From: Xanthomarina arctica
Lineage (GTDB): Bacteria; Bacteroidota; Bacteroidia; Flavobacteriales; Flavobacteriaceae
Direction of reading: 5' to 3'
Length of the DNA stretch: 64,000 bases
Assembly: GCF_014638915.1 (NCBI RefSeq)
Contig: NZ_BMFQ01000003.1
Coordinates: 186,001 to 250,000 of the forward strand
Shown piece after piece: positions 32,781-41,395 of the stretch. The notes under the pieces are model-generated. The model was not told the DNA's origin. It searched no databases and was given only the letters and a program-made list of their open reading frames with translations. A program made the translations under genes and the position numbers. The number at the start of each line of letters is the position of its first letter. Position 1 is the first letter of the stretch.

Positions 32781-34188
32781 TCGATTGGTTGTTAAATATT
32801 TTGGAAATGATTTTACTATTATTTACAGCTTGAAAAATTTGCTTCAAACCACCCTTTTTATCATTTAGACTACTAAAGTTTTCATAAAGCGTGTTGAACT
32901 TGATTTCCTCAAAAGAGCGGTTAATAGAATTGTTGAAATTCACATTAAGGTTATTGGAGAAATTATTTATTCCTAATTCTATATGTGGAAACTCTGGAAT
33001 ATTTACTTCTAAATTGGTTGTTTTCTCAAATAAAGGAATAGGGACCTGAATACTTTTTATAATGGGAGTTGGAAAAACCTTAATTTCAAGTTTTTTTACT
33101 ATTGTTTCATTAAAACCAATTGCAGTTAAAATATATTCAAAATAATCTTGTGGTTTTAAAGTTATGTTTCCAGAATATTCAACTTCATTAATACCATTGT
33201 TTATTGAAACTTTCAATGCGTTTTCCACTTCCCAAGAAAGAATAATCTCACTACCTTGAATTAACACTTCTTTATCACTTGTGAAAACTTTTATAATAGG
33301 AGGTTCTAAATAAAGAGGGAAGGGCTTTAAATCCGTATAAAGTTTAGTTTTTATGTATTCAATTAATATGGCTAGAAGCTTGTCAATTTTTAGTGAAAGT
33401 CCAAATAGGTCATGATAAATAGTTGAATTTTCTAAATCCTCAAAATCAGTTTCAGAAAACAATAAATATTGTGTATCTTTAACTTGATATTTATTCCAAA
33501 GTTCTGGTTTTTTAGCTATGGTGAGAATTGACAAATAAATAACCAACTCTGAAAAATAATCTGCTTTTAAAGTAGCTTTTCCTCCTTTAAAGCGTGATGG
33601 ATGCTGATACCCTTTAAGTCCTGTTACAAATTCTTTCTGACCCTCGATTTCTGGAATACATATCGAATCATAATCTACTAATTTTATATCTCCTTTCTCG
33701 GTTACTAAAATATTACCTTCTTGTAAATCTCCGTGAGAAATTTGATTATCTCTCAAATCTTGACACATTTTCAAAAAATTGTCGGCAAGTGAAATCAATG
33801 CCAATGAGTTAGCAAGATTCTTTTCAATATAATCTTTGAAAAGCAAACCATCTAACCATTCCATTCTTATCGTGTCAACCAATTCTCCGTTTATAAGAAT
33901 TCCTTTTTCGTCATATATAAACTCTGCGAAATAGGGTAACTTTTTAGAGGTTAGGTATTTTGATATTTTCAAATATCGTTCTTCATTTTCGCCCATTGGA
34001 ACGTGCCAAACACGAAATGCCCATTTTTTAGATTTATGGGTTAATTGAAACACCATATTGAAACCACCTACGTAAACAAATGGATTTCCATTTTTATTGA
34101 TTCTAGCTTTTGCACCCTTTAAAGCAGGAACTTTTAAGAAAAGGTCTAGATTTTTTATTGATGTTAATATGTCCTGCTTGATAGCCAT
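32767..34188 (-). CDS. Ser/Thr kinase-like protein (473 residues)
   Basis: A eukaryotic-like kinase fold: HGDLQEGNILV with the catalytic Asp, and VDYDSI in place of DFG. The N-lobe is degenerate (FVYVGGFNMVFQL) but has a Lys in WAFRVWHVPMG-type context. The C-terminal 180 residues contain Ig-like beta segments (VKISWEVEN-type repeats, VFTSDKEVLIQG) of unknown role. It overlaps the DUF4407 gene by 14 bp and lies 3 bp from the PLD gene. With the second kinase, the PP2C and the vWA protein it makes a TerY-P-like signalling set. Confidence 0.75.
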   Translation of the reverse strand: MAIKQDILTSIKNLDLFLKVPALKGAKARINKNGNPFVYVGGFNMVFQLTHKSKKWAFRVWHVPMGENEERYLKISKYLTSKKLPYFAEFIYDEKGILINGELVDTIRMEWLDGLLFKDYIEKNLANSLALISLADNFLKMCQDLRDNQISHGDLQEGNILVTEKGDIKLVDYDSICIPEIEGQKEFVTGLKGYQHPSRFKGGKATLKADYFSELVIYLSILTIAKKPELWNKYQVKDTQYLLFSETDFEDLENSTIYHDLFGLSLKIDKLLAILIEYIKTKLYTDLKPFPLYLEPPIIKVFTSDKEVLIQGSEIILSWEVENALKVSINNGINEVEYSGNITLKPQDYFEYILTAIGFNETIVKKLEIKVFPTPIIKSIQVPIPLFEKTTNLEVNIPEFPHIELGINNFSNNLNVNFNNSINRSFEEIKFNTLYENFSSLNDKKGGLKQIFQAVNNSKIISKIFNNQSNEKN

Positions 34189-34191
34189 GGA

Positions 34192-34767
34192 TTAAAATTT
34201 GTCTGAAATATTTGAAGTGTTTTGTGATGGCTTTTTATTACTTGAATTCAAGTTTGGTTTTTTATCCCATTTTGCCATTATATTTTCTATTGGTAACAAT
34301 GCCACTTTGTTGTTTTTAATTGCAAATCCAAATTGCGGTTTAAGGTCAAAAAATTTGTTTTCAAATTGTTTCGTCAATAAATTATCGTCTTGAATGATTA
34401 ATATATTTTCATCATTCATTCGAGCCTTAAACGACCAATTGTATGAACCAGTAATTACGGTATTGTTATCTATTATGCAGAATTTGTTGTGCATAAAACT
34501 ATCTCTCGAACTATCGTTAAGATTGCCTATGTAGCCAACTTTGCCATTGAAGCTTAAGAATTCTTTGAAATCTACTCTTGATTTTTTATTGAACTTATGA
34601 TTCGCAATTATTACTTCTATGTTCAATCCTTCTTTTAGCTTGTCAACTAATTTTGAGTAAATTTCAAAGTCCGTAAACCAAGCAACACAAATCTTTATAT
34701 CCGATTGTGCATTCTCGATATGATCAATAATTTGAAGGTGTATATTTTCGAAGTAAGCTTTTACCAT
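34192..34767 (-). CDS. phospholipase D-like nuclease
   Basis: A 191-residue protein with one complete HKD motif, HNKFCIID (H-x-K-x4-D) followed by GSYNWS, in a PLD fold of single-domain length. Single-motif PLDs dimerise and are nucleases or transferases, and similar ones (Nuc-type) occur in signalling/defence clusters. The last residues are NISDKF, closely resembling the ends of the kinase (NDITNKF) and the PP2C (NITDKF). It starts on the last base of the kinase stop and is inside the TerY-P-like operon. Confidence 0.8.
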   Translation of the reverse strand: MVKAYFENIHLQIIDHIENAQSDIKICVAWFTDFEIYSKLVDKLKEGLNIEVIIANHKFNKKSRVDFKEFLSFNGKVGYIGNLNDSSRDSFMHNKFCIIDNNTVITGSYNWSFKARMNDENILIIQDDNLLTKQFENKFFDLKPQFGFAIKNNKVALLPIENIMAKWDKKPNLNSSNKKPSQNTSNISDKF

Positions 34768-35774
34768 TAAAATTTGTTTGTGATGTCATTTTTATTTGGT
34801 AACGATACTTTCTTTTTAGTAGCTGGATTTGGTTGTTTATCCCACTTATCAAAAATATTGTCTTTAGTTACTTCGCGTCTGTTTACCAACAAATCTTCCA
34901 AAGGGCGTAATTGAGCTATGTCAGTTGCTTTTAGTTCTTCCACCATCTTTTCAGTAAGTTCAGAAATTGTTGGATTAGTTGATTTTAAATGGGTAATAAT
35001 TAGTTTTGAATTACTAGGATTTACAAAGTCATCTTTTGAAAAAAGCAAATCTTCTGTTTCATAGTAGTCATCCCACAATTTTGGTGTGTCAGCATAAATT
35101 AAAAGGGAAAGATATATTACAAGTTCAGAGAAGTAGTCCAATCTTGAATTTACAAATTGATTGCTATGTCTTGTTGGGTGTTGATAACCTGGCAAACCTT
35201 TTATGGTGTCAGTCATTCCGTTTAATGGTTCAATAAACATTGAATCATAATCAATTGCAACAAGTGAGCCATCACCTTTTATTAAAATATTTCCGTGCTG
35301 TAAATCTCCGTGAGCAATATTTTCTTTATGAAAATATGCTGTCATTTCTTTGAATTTTTCGGCTAAATCAAGAATTTTAGAAGTATTAGTAATATTGGAA
35401 TTGATATATTCTTTTAGAGTTTGACCGTCCACCCAATCCATAAGAACAATTGGGTGCAATGTGCCATTTACCAATACTGCATCATCAATATATTTGAATC
35501 CTGCGAAATATGCGTTATTCAAATTCTCCAAATAATTAGAAATTTCAAGCGAACGTTTTTTTGCATCTCCAATATCTGCAATCCAAAGTCGAACAGCTAC
35601 TTTATTTCCTGTTTTTTTATGAAATGGAAAAACAGTTGTGTAGCCACCTGAATATTGAATTATCCTAGAACCATTTTGGATGACTGAACCACCAATTATT
35701 TCATTTGATCTAAAGCTAACGTGTGGATTTCGCATTGCAGTAACAATATCTGTTCTAGAAGGGTAATTTGACAT
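34767..35774 (-). CDS. Ser/Thr kinase-like protein (335 residues)
   Basis: A kinase of the same type as 32767, with HGDLQHGNILI and AIDYDSMF, and a similar ordered N-terminal lobe. It is shorter, lacking the Ig-like C-terminal domain. The end DITNKF, preceded by FDKWDKQPNP, resembles the PLD protein (MAKWDKKPNL, NISDKF). The kinase would phosphorylate the vWA, PP2C or PLD partners. It lies 2 bp from the PP2C gene. Confidence 0.8.
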   Translation of the reverse strand: MSNYPSRTDIVTAMRNPHVSFRSNEIIGGSVIQNGSRIIQYSGGYTTVFPFHKKTGNKVAVRLWIADIGDAKKRSLEISNYLENLNNAYFAGFKYIDDAVLVNGTLHPIVLMDWVDGQTLKEYINSNITNTSKILDLAEKFKEMTAYFHKENIAHGDLQHGNILIKGDGSLVAIDYDSMFIEPLNGMTDTIKGLPGYQHPTRHSNQFVNSRLDYFSELVIYLSLLIYADTPKLWDDYYETEDLLFSKDDFVNPSNSKLIITHLKSTNPTISELTEKMVEELKATDIAQLRPLEDLLVNRREVTKDNIFDKWDKQPNPATKKKVSLPNKNDITNKF

Positions 35775-35776
35775 AA

Positions 35777-37024
35777 TTAGAATTTATCAGTTATATTTTG
35801 CGAAGAATTGTTTGGTGTTTTAGCATTTGGTTCAGGTTCTTCGATACTAATTGGTTCACTTTCTTGACTTTCATTCTTTTCTGAATTTTCAGATTTCTCA
35901 ATCTCTCTATTATTTTCTTCGCCTTGGGTTGAAGGTTCTTTTTCTTCCTGTTGTTCTTCTGTTACTTCTATTTTTTCATCAGTTTCGATTTCTAATTGAT
36001 TAGCAGATTGCTCTTTTCCCTTTTTACCAAATAACAACTCCTTTCCTTTTTCTATTATTCCTTTTTTAGGCTTTTCGATTTCAGTTTCTTCATATTCGGA
36101 AAGTTTATTTTCAACAGGTTCAATTTGTAGAGTTTGTTCAACAGAAATTTCAGAATTTGAATTTTCTTGCTTAAGAATTAATTCTTTCTCTTTTGCTTTT
36201 TCGGCAACTTCAATTTCCCCTTGTTGTACTTTTACAAGTTCGTTAATATTCGAAACGTCTTCTAAAACGTAGGTTAATTGGTCTTTTCTGTCTTCTTCTA
36301 TTTTAATTGACAAAAAGGCTGTATCATCATTACCTAAATTCTCATTGTATCTTTCCTCATTTACAAAACGCTCAAAATCTTTTTGATTTTCCCAGACACT
36401 AATCTTGCTTATCGCATTTTCTTTTTCATTTAAAAACCACTCTGCAAGAGCATCTGTCATTAAATAGAATGTACCAGAAGTCAAAAGGCTTTCCTTTATC
36501 TGTTTTTCTCCTTTGTGATTGTTTCCTAAACTGCTCAAATAATCGGGAAAATTGTCAAAAACAATAGGTTCTTTTTTTGATGATAGAACAATGCATTCTT
36601 TTGAAAAATCTTTCATTTTTTTTGGAACAAAAAACAAAAAGCTATCTCCCAATGCATCTGCCTTCCAAAACCATTCTTTCTTCTTTTTGTAGAATCTTAA
36701 CCCAACAAAAGTTGCTAGTCCAGATTTTTTTCTATTAAAAGCATTTTTAGTGAACCACTTTGCATCAGGCTTATTTACGATTTCAGTAACTTGTTCTAAC
36801 CATTTTTTTTGACAATCAATTATAAATTGAGCTTCATCAAACTCTTTAGAATTAACCCATTTGTTCACTAAAACGTCAGCCCAAATTTTTGGAAAGAAAG
36901 ATTTAGATACACCGTCAGAAATGGCGAATTTATTTTGTGATTTATCATAGGCATATCTGTCCGCACAGTCATAAAATAGTTCTGATTCTTTTGACGTGAT
37001 ATATCCTTTAATTGATATTTGCAT
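35777..37024 (-). CDS. PP2C-like phosphatase with acidic C-terminal tail
   Basis: A 415-residue protein. Residues 1-240 are PP2C-like (FAISDGVSKSFFP with an Asp in the metal-binding position, then AFLSIKIEED near the end of the domain, and conserved GLATFVG). The C-terminal 175 residues are a low-complexity Glu/Lys/Ser/Asn-rich linker (VEEQQEEKEPSTQGEENN) ending NITDKF. PP2C with a vWA protein and kinase defines the TerY-P triad. The disordered tail probably links partners through the shared KF end. Confidence 0.75.
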   Translation of the reverse strand: MQISIKGYITSKESELFYDCADRYAYDKSQNKFAISDGVSKSFFPKIWADVLVNKWVNSKEFDEAQFIIDCQKKWLEQVTEIVNKPDAKWFTKNAFNRKKSGLATFVGLRFYKKKKEWFWKADALGDSFLFFVPKKMKDFSKECIVLSSKKEPIVFDNFPDYLSSLGNNHKGEKQIKESLLTSGTFYLMTDALAEWFLNEKENAISKISVWENQKDFERFVNEERYNENLGNDDTAFLSIKIEEDRKDQLTYVLEDVSNINELVKVQQGEIEVAEKAKEKELILKQENSNSEISVEQTLQIEPVENKLSEYEETEIEKPKKGIIEKGKELLFGKKGKEQSANQLEIETDEKIEVTEEQQEEKEPSTQGEENNREIEKSENSEKNESQESEPISIEEPEPNAKTPNNSSQNITDKF

Positions 37025-37041
37025 TTAAGTCAATTTAAAGA

Positions 37042-37890
37042 TTACGCGATTTTATCTGAACCACCAGAAGAACCAAAATTGATGAATTTTATAAATAATT
37101 CAGGGTCTGCATTAGAAACAAAACCTCTTGATTCAGGATTAGCTTGAAAATCTTGTTTAACGGCTGCTTGTTTGTATGATTCAGGAACTTTACTAGAAAC
37201 CTTAAAAAGGAATTTTGCTTGATCATCAGAAAGTTCACTTTCGTTTTCATTGAAAGTATGAGTTTTTCCTTCTCCCAAATGACAATTGAAAATTAAAGGA
37301 TTACCATCCGCCGAATTGATATTCATTATTTCTTTTGAAACAGAAATGGCGTTATTCATTGCAGTATCAATCGAATCTCCTGTATATGGCAGACCATCAG
37401 AAATATTTATAATAATTGGTGCTGGATTATCTGGTTTCTTTTGAAGCCAACCTTCAATTAATTCTTTTGCAAATGAAAAAGCATCCGCCATTGGCGTTAA
37501 ACCGTTTGCAGTAGGCTCAATGAAAATTGGAATTTGTTCATCAATTTCTACTAAACCACCAGCTCCATTAGAAACTTTCTTTTTTATACTTTCAATTCTA
37601 ATTGGTCTATCACCAAATGAACTTAAATAGTCAGACCTAATATCGTCAACAGCTAAAGCACTACTTCCACCATACCCAATCATAGAAATAAAGACTCGGT
37701 CTTTTACTTTTTCTCCGTCCATATTCGTGTTTATTAGCTCATTTATAGTGCTATTTATTACTAGTGCAGTAAATTCTGACCTAGTTTTTCCTTCTGCATA
37801 AGATTCATTCATAGAACCTGATTGGTCTACAAGGAAGATGACGTATCCTGGAGTTGCAGAACTCCATTGTTTTGAATTTGAATTACTCAT
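37042..37890 (-). CDS. vWA-domain protein, TerY-like
   Basis: A 282-residue protein with a von Willebrand A domain: MIDAS residues in VDQSGSMNES (Asp22, Ser24, Ser26) and a further Asp in ISDGLPY. It lacks a signal peptide and membrane segment, so it acts in the cytoplasm like TerY. First gene of the operon vWA - PP2C - kinase - PLD - kinase - DUF4407. The vWA protein would be the phospho-regulated hub. The end is GSSGGSDKIA, unlike the KF ends of three partners. Confidence 0.8.
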   Translation of the reverse strand: MSNSNSKQWSSATPGYVIFLVDQSGSMNESYAEGKTRSEFTALVINSTINELINTNMDGEKVKDRVFISMIGYGGSSALAVDDIRSDYLSSFGDRPIRIESIKKKVSNGAGGLVEIDEQIPIFIEPTANGLTPMADAFSFAKELIEGWLQKKPDNPAPIIINISDGLPYTGDSIDTAMNNAISVSKEIMNINSADGNPLIFNCHLGEGKTHTFNENESELSDDQAKFLFKVSSKVPESYKQAAVKQDFQANPESRGFVSNADPELFIKFINFGSSGGSDKIA

Positions 37891-38063
37891 AAAAATAGTT
37901 ATTAAAACATTTTAAGTTGAAGTTATTTGAATATAATTATTTCTTGATTTGATGACATGACTTTGTACCTAGGTGCCTCCTATTTTATAATAGTGTCTTC
38001 AAGATCATATTAAAAATTATTTCCTAATATGATACCTTTTGAAATCCGAAACTCTTAAATTAT

Positions 38064-38726
38064 CTATTCTAAAGTTGATCCGTCTTCAAAAATAATTTTC
38101 TCAGGCTTCCAAATAATTTTCATATCTTTCAAATCCTTATTTTTTAAAGCTTTATCACTATCTGTAAATTGGTTGTAATCTGTTTGAGCACTATAAGTTA
38201 CTTCCATCCCAGCATCAATAGATTGATCATAAACAAGATTCAAGGACTTTATAGTTTCATCAAATAAATTATTAAAGGTTACAGAACCTTTTATTGCTCT
38301 TATTTTTTTATCTGTTTTATTTTGAATAACAAACTTATATGTAATATAATCTTCATAATCATATTTTGTAAATCCTTTAGAAAAACAAGATACTAGTACA
38401 CTTTCAGATAAACGTCTAGTCCTATCATTTTCAACCTCCAATGCATTAGCTGCAAGTTTTCTTTGTTCTTCTTCTATTTCTTCCTGTTCAATTTTCCAAC
38501 GCTTCCCTTTTTCTAAGATTTCTGAATAAGTCATCGTCTCCAGTTTCTGATCTTGAAATTTAAGTCTTATCATCGTTCCTGCTAAAAGCATAAATTCGGT
38601 TGAATCCATTTTAGTTTTTAAACCTTGTATATCCTCCTTGGCTGTATCTTCATTAAATTTTTTATTCAATGGTGAGGTGCAGGAAAAAATAACTAATGCG
38701 ATAATTATAATATAGATACTTTTCAT
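38064..38726 (-). CDS. lipoprotein, unknown function
   Basis: A 220-residue lipoprotein with lipobox IFSC (MKSIYIIIIALVIFSCTSPL). The mature part has a helical charged region (KWKIEQEEIEEEQRKLAANALE) followed by an Ig-like beta domain (YITYKFVIQNKTDKKIRAIK, SVTFNNLFDE). It lies directly beside the small Cys-rich genes and is co-oriented with them. Its role at the inner or outer membrane surface is unknown. Confidence 0.65.
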   Translation of the reverse strand: MKSIYIIIIALVIFSCTSPLNKKFNEDTAKEDIQGLKTKMDSTEFMLLAGTMIRLKFQDQKLETMTYSEILEKGKRWKIEQEEIEEEQRKLAANALEVENDRTRRLSESVLVSCFSKGFTKYDYEDYITYKFVIQNKTDKKIRAIKGSVTFNNLFDETIKSLNLVYDQSIDAGMEVTYSAQTDYNQFTDSDKALKNKDLKDMKIIWKPEKIIFEDGSTLE

Positions 38727-38741
38727 TCTTTATTTATTTAT

Positions 38742-38948
38742 TTATGATGTATGGCATTCTTTAGAACAATAATAGCATCCATTTACAAGAGAATAATATC
38801 TCTTTGCTTCTTTAATTGCAACTACACAATTATCAAAATCTCCTAAATAAATTCTATTTTCAATTAAGGGCATATAAGAGCATCCCATTCTATGAACTTC
38901 ATGATCACCATTAGATTGCGAATTTTTATTTACATAGTAATTTGCCAT
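38742..38948 (-). CDS. small Cys/His-rich protein
   Basis: I take ATG 38948 (MANYYVNKNSQSNGDHEVH...) as the start, not the longer frame to 39041, because a His/Cys module follows and the upstream part lacks such motifs. The 68-residue product has HRMGCSYM and NGCYYCSKEC, a possible metal-binding unit like the N-terminal module of the product at 30038. It lies 15 bp downstream of the lipoprotein's start on the same strand and may be its first operon partner. Confidence 0.5.
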   Translation of the reverse strand: MANYYVNKNSQSNGDHEVHRMGCSYMPLIENRIYLGDFDNCVVAIKEAKRYYSLVNGCYYCSKECHTS

Positions 38949-39094
38949 ATTTATATTATTTAAAATTAACAACTCAAACTTAAACTCATTAAACATCATT
39001 TCCTTACGGGATTCCGTAATACCATAAAAAAAGAGGAACAATTCATTAAATCATTCCTCTATTCCATTTAATAATTTAAAAACTCCTTTACAAA

Positions 39095-39253
39095 TTACCC
39101 ACCTGTTGTTGGTGGCGGGGGTGGCGGAAGATCTCCTAAATTTCCACAACATTCATCTGAACCTATGGTATCGTTTATAACTTCTGGGTCACAGGATACT
39201 AATCCTGCATACAGACATGACATAACACATATTAAAATCATTTTTTTCATCAT
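39095..39253 (-). CDS. small lipoprotein (52 residues)
   Basis: The frame begins MMKKMILICVMSCLYAGLVS followed by Cys (CDPEV), a lipoprotein signal, and ends in a Pro-rich tail (LGDLPPPPPPTTGG). The product is short and the tail is low-complexity. ATG 39250 is an alternative start. Such tiny lipoproteins are common at envelope loci in this class and no function is known. Confidence 0.5.
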   Translation of the reverse strand: MMKKMILICVMSCLYAGLVSCDPEVINDTIGSDECCGNLGDLPPPPPPTTGG

Positions 39254-39570
39254 TACTTCTTTTTAAAATTAGACATTCGTGTTGCTGTCCGATTTTTTTC
39301 GGATAAGTACATTTAGTGTTAGCAACACCTATTTTAATTGGAGACGTCTCTCTAATTCGGGAAGAATGAATTGAAGAAATGATTTAGAAAGCTTACTTCC
39401 CAATATGCCTATAAAAGCACCTCATCAATTCCATTTGAAGCAAATAAAGGACCTTTATAATTTTAAGGTTGGAAAGCATCTGGAAATGAATTGGAAACTT
39501 TATGGAAAACATTTTCCAACAAATTCCATTAATATTTATGTAACTTTAATCCCTGGAAAACACCTGATAA
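39254..39570. other. intergenic region with a T-loop hairpin
   Basis: Divergent intergenic region between the small lipoprotein (minus) and the 235-residue gene (plus). TCCGA-TTTTTT-TCGGA at 39288-39303 forms a 5-bp stem. The rest shows no clear feature; promoters of both genes are expected here. Confidence 0.4.
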
Positions 39571-40278
39571 ATGCATAAAATATTAATTATAAAGGCTTTT
39601 GAGAAAGCTAAAAGTGATTTGACAAATCAAGGAATTCAAAATCCTTCAAAGGTTAAATTAGCTGAAGAAATTTCTGATTGTGTTGAAAATATTGAAGGAT
39701 TTTCTTTAGGAGAGCGAAGTTATAGGGACTACTATAAAGGCGCCTTACAAATTGAAGAAGAAGCATTAGAAGATATTGAGATCAACCAAATAAGAATCAT
39801 TAACGGACTTTGTACCTATTTAGGATTTACTAATTATTCAGAGTTTACGAATAGCATAGGTGATAAAAAGAAGAACAAAAAGTTACCACCTTTCAAATCA
39901 AATTTCAAAAAGTATCGAGTTTACATTATAATCCTTTCTTTAGTAGCAGCATTTGTTATTTATTCGAGCATAAACAAACAGAGATGGATGGTTTGGCAAA
40001 CGGATCATTATATTGAAGCTGATTTTAATACCAAACTATTAAATGAAGGTGTACTAAAAATTTATAATTTAGACCGCATTACCGATTTTAGAAAAGCAAG
40101 TCCAGATTGTCAAACTGATTTTTTTAAAGAAGATGGCACAGAAAAATTATGGTATGGTAAAAACAAATCAGGAGAATTAGAATTCTTTACATCCTTAGGT
40201 TTGCATCCAGAAACTGGAAAGACCTTAAAAAAGATAACAGACCACATGATTAAAAAATACATTTGCCCCGATTATTAG
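39571..40278 (+). CDS. single-pass membrane protein, unknown function
   Basis: A 235-residue protein with one central membrane helix (about residues 116-133, VYIIILSLVAAFVIYSS) separating a cytoplasmic helical half from a C-terminal domain (LDRITDFRKASPDCQTDF, GELEFFTSLGLHPETGK, MIKKYICPDY). The N-terminal half (KVKLAEEISDCVENIEGFSL, YLGFTNYSEF) looks like a small helical regulator and could sense something for the membrane part. No family is recognised. It converges on the PorP-like gene. Confidence 0.55.
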   Translation: MHKILIIKAFEKAKSDLTNQGIQNPSKVKLAEEISDCVENIEGFSLGERSYRDYYKGALQIEEEALEDIEINQIRIINGLCTYLGFTNYSEFTNSIGDKKKNKKLPPFKSNFKKYRVYIIILSLVAAFVIYSSINKQRWMVWQTDHYIEADFNTKLLNEGVLKIYNLDRITDFRKASPDCQTDFFKEDGTEKLWYGKNKSGELEFFTSLGLHPETGKTLKKITDHMIKKYICPDY

Positions 40279-40385
40279 GACTTAAAAAATCTACTTGCAT
40301 AAAAAACGTTTTCATCAACAAAATTATTGAATTAAGATAACATAAAATTATTCTTTATAGAGTCGTATTTTCCAGGTTGGCAGGT

Positions 40386-41387
40386 TTAACGCTTTCTACT
40401 TCGATCTAAATTACATCTGCGACATCTGGAAAGATAAGTAAGAGAAAACTCATAAACACCATTTGTATTACCAATTCCAGAGGTATCCATATCGTAGGAG
40501 AAACCAAATCTATACTCGGTATACTCCAATCCTATGAATGCATTGACAGAAGTTAGCACATGACTATTATTATCATTACGAATTGGATTTGTTGCGGCCG
40601 TAAGACCAAGTAGAAGCTGTCTTACTTGAAAGATAGACCCAATATCTAATCGATTGTATTCCCCTTGTTGCATGTAATTAGCGGTCATCATGATACTATC
40701 ATCATTCAAAAAAGGAAATCTATAATTCCCTTGCAAAGAGTAAAATATATTTAACGGAACCTCTTCTCCTTCAACAAAAGAAATATTTGGCCTATTAAGA
40801 TGTTTAACAGAAACTCCAAACCAATAAGTAACACCATTAAAATCTTCTTTTTCGAAAACAAAGCCTGTAGAAAAATCCATGAAATAAGGATTATGAGTGT
40901 TATTACTTAATGGATCTACGGAATTTGGATTAATAGTTCCTGTATTAATGTTAATCTGATCGGATAATATTAGGTTTTGAAAACGATTACTTTTATTACC
41001 TACACCAACTTCAATTCCAGGCCTAAAAAACCAACCCCCTGTCAAATTAATACGTTGGGCATAACTTACATTTACCTGATAATAATTGTAATTATTGAAC
41101 GATTCGTACTGCCAAATTACATTAGCCCCCACACCAAATCCAAGTCTTGGTCCATAATCGAAAGACTGATTAATAAACGCATATTGCGTAGTAAGTTTTA
41201 AGTCTAAATTTGGCCATTGCAAACGGCTTATTATACCAGCATAAGTTCTACCATTATCTTCAAAACCAGTAAATCCAGGATTTAAAGTCTCCTGAATATA
41301 ATTAGCTTGTGAAAAAATAGGATCTTGTGCCTTTGCAGTATATATAGTTGCGACAAATACAATAAAGAGTGTAATTTTAAATTTCAT
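40386..41387 (-). CDS. PorP/SprF-family type IX secretion membrane protein
   Basis: A 333-residue outer-membrane protein with a signal peptide (MKFKITLFIVFVATIYTAKA) and the PorP/SprF start QDPIFSQANYIQETLNPGFTGF, followed by amphipathic beta strands and the motif HVLTSVNAFIGLEYTEYRFGFSYD. PorP/SprF proteins anchor or help export one partner adhesin made by an adjacent gene through the T9SS. Here the partner is the 1943-residue adhesin 8 bp upstream in the same operon. Confidence 0.9.
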   Translation of the reverse strand: MKFKITLFIVFVATIYTAKAQDPIFSQANYIQETLNPGFTGFEDNGRTYAGIISRLQWPNLDLKLTTQYAFINQSFDYGPRLGFGVGANVIWQYESFNNYNYYQVNVSYAQRINLTGGWFFRPGIEVGVGNKSNRFQNLILSDQININTGTINPNSVDPLSNNTHNPYFMDFSTGFVFEKEDFNGVTYWFGVSVKHLNRPNISFVEGEEVPLNIFYSLQGNYRFPFLNDDSIMMTANYMQQGEYNRLDIGSIFQVRQLLLGLTAATNPIRNDNNSHVLTSVNAFIGLEYTEYRFGFSYDMDTSGIGNTNGVYEFSLTYLSRCRRCNLDRSRKR

Positions 41388-41395
41388 TCAGGCTA

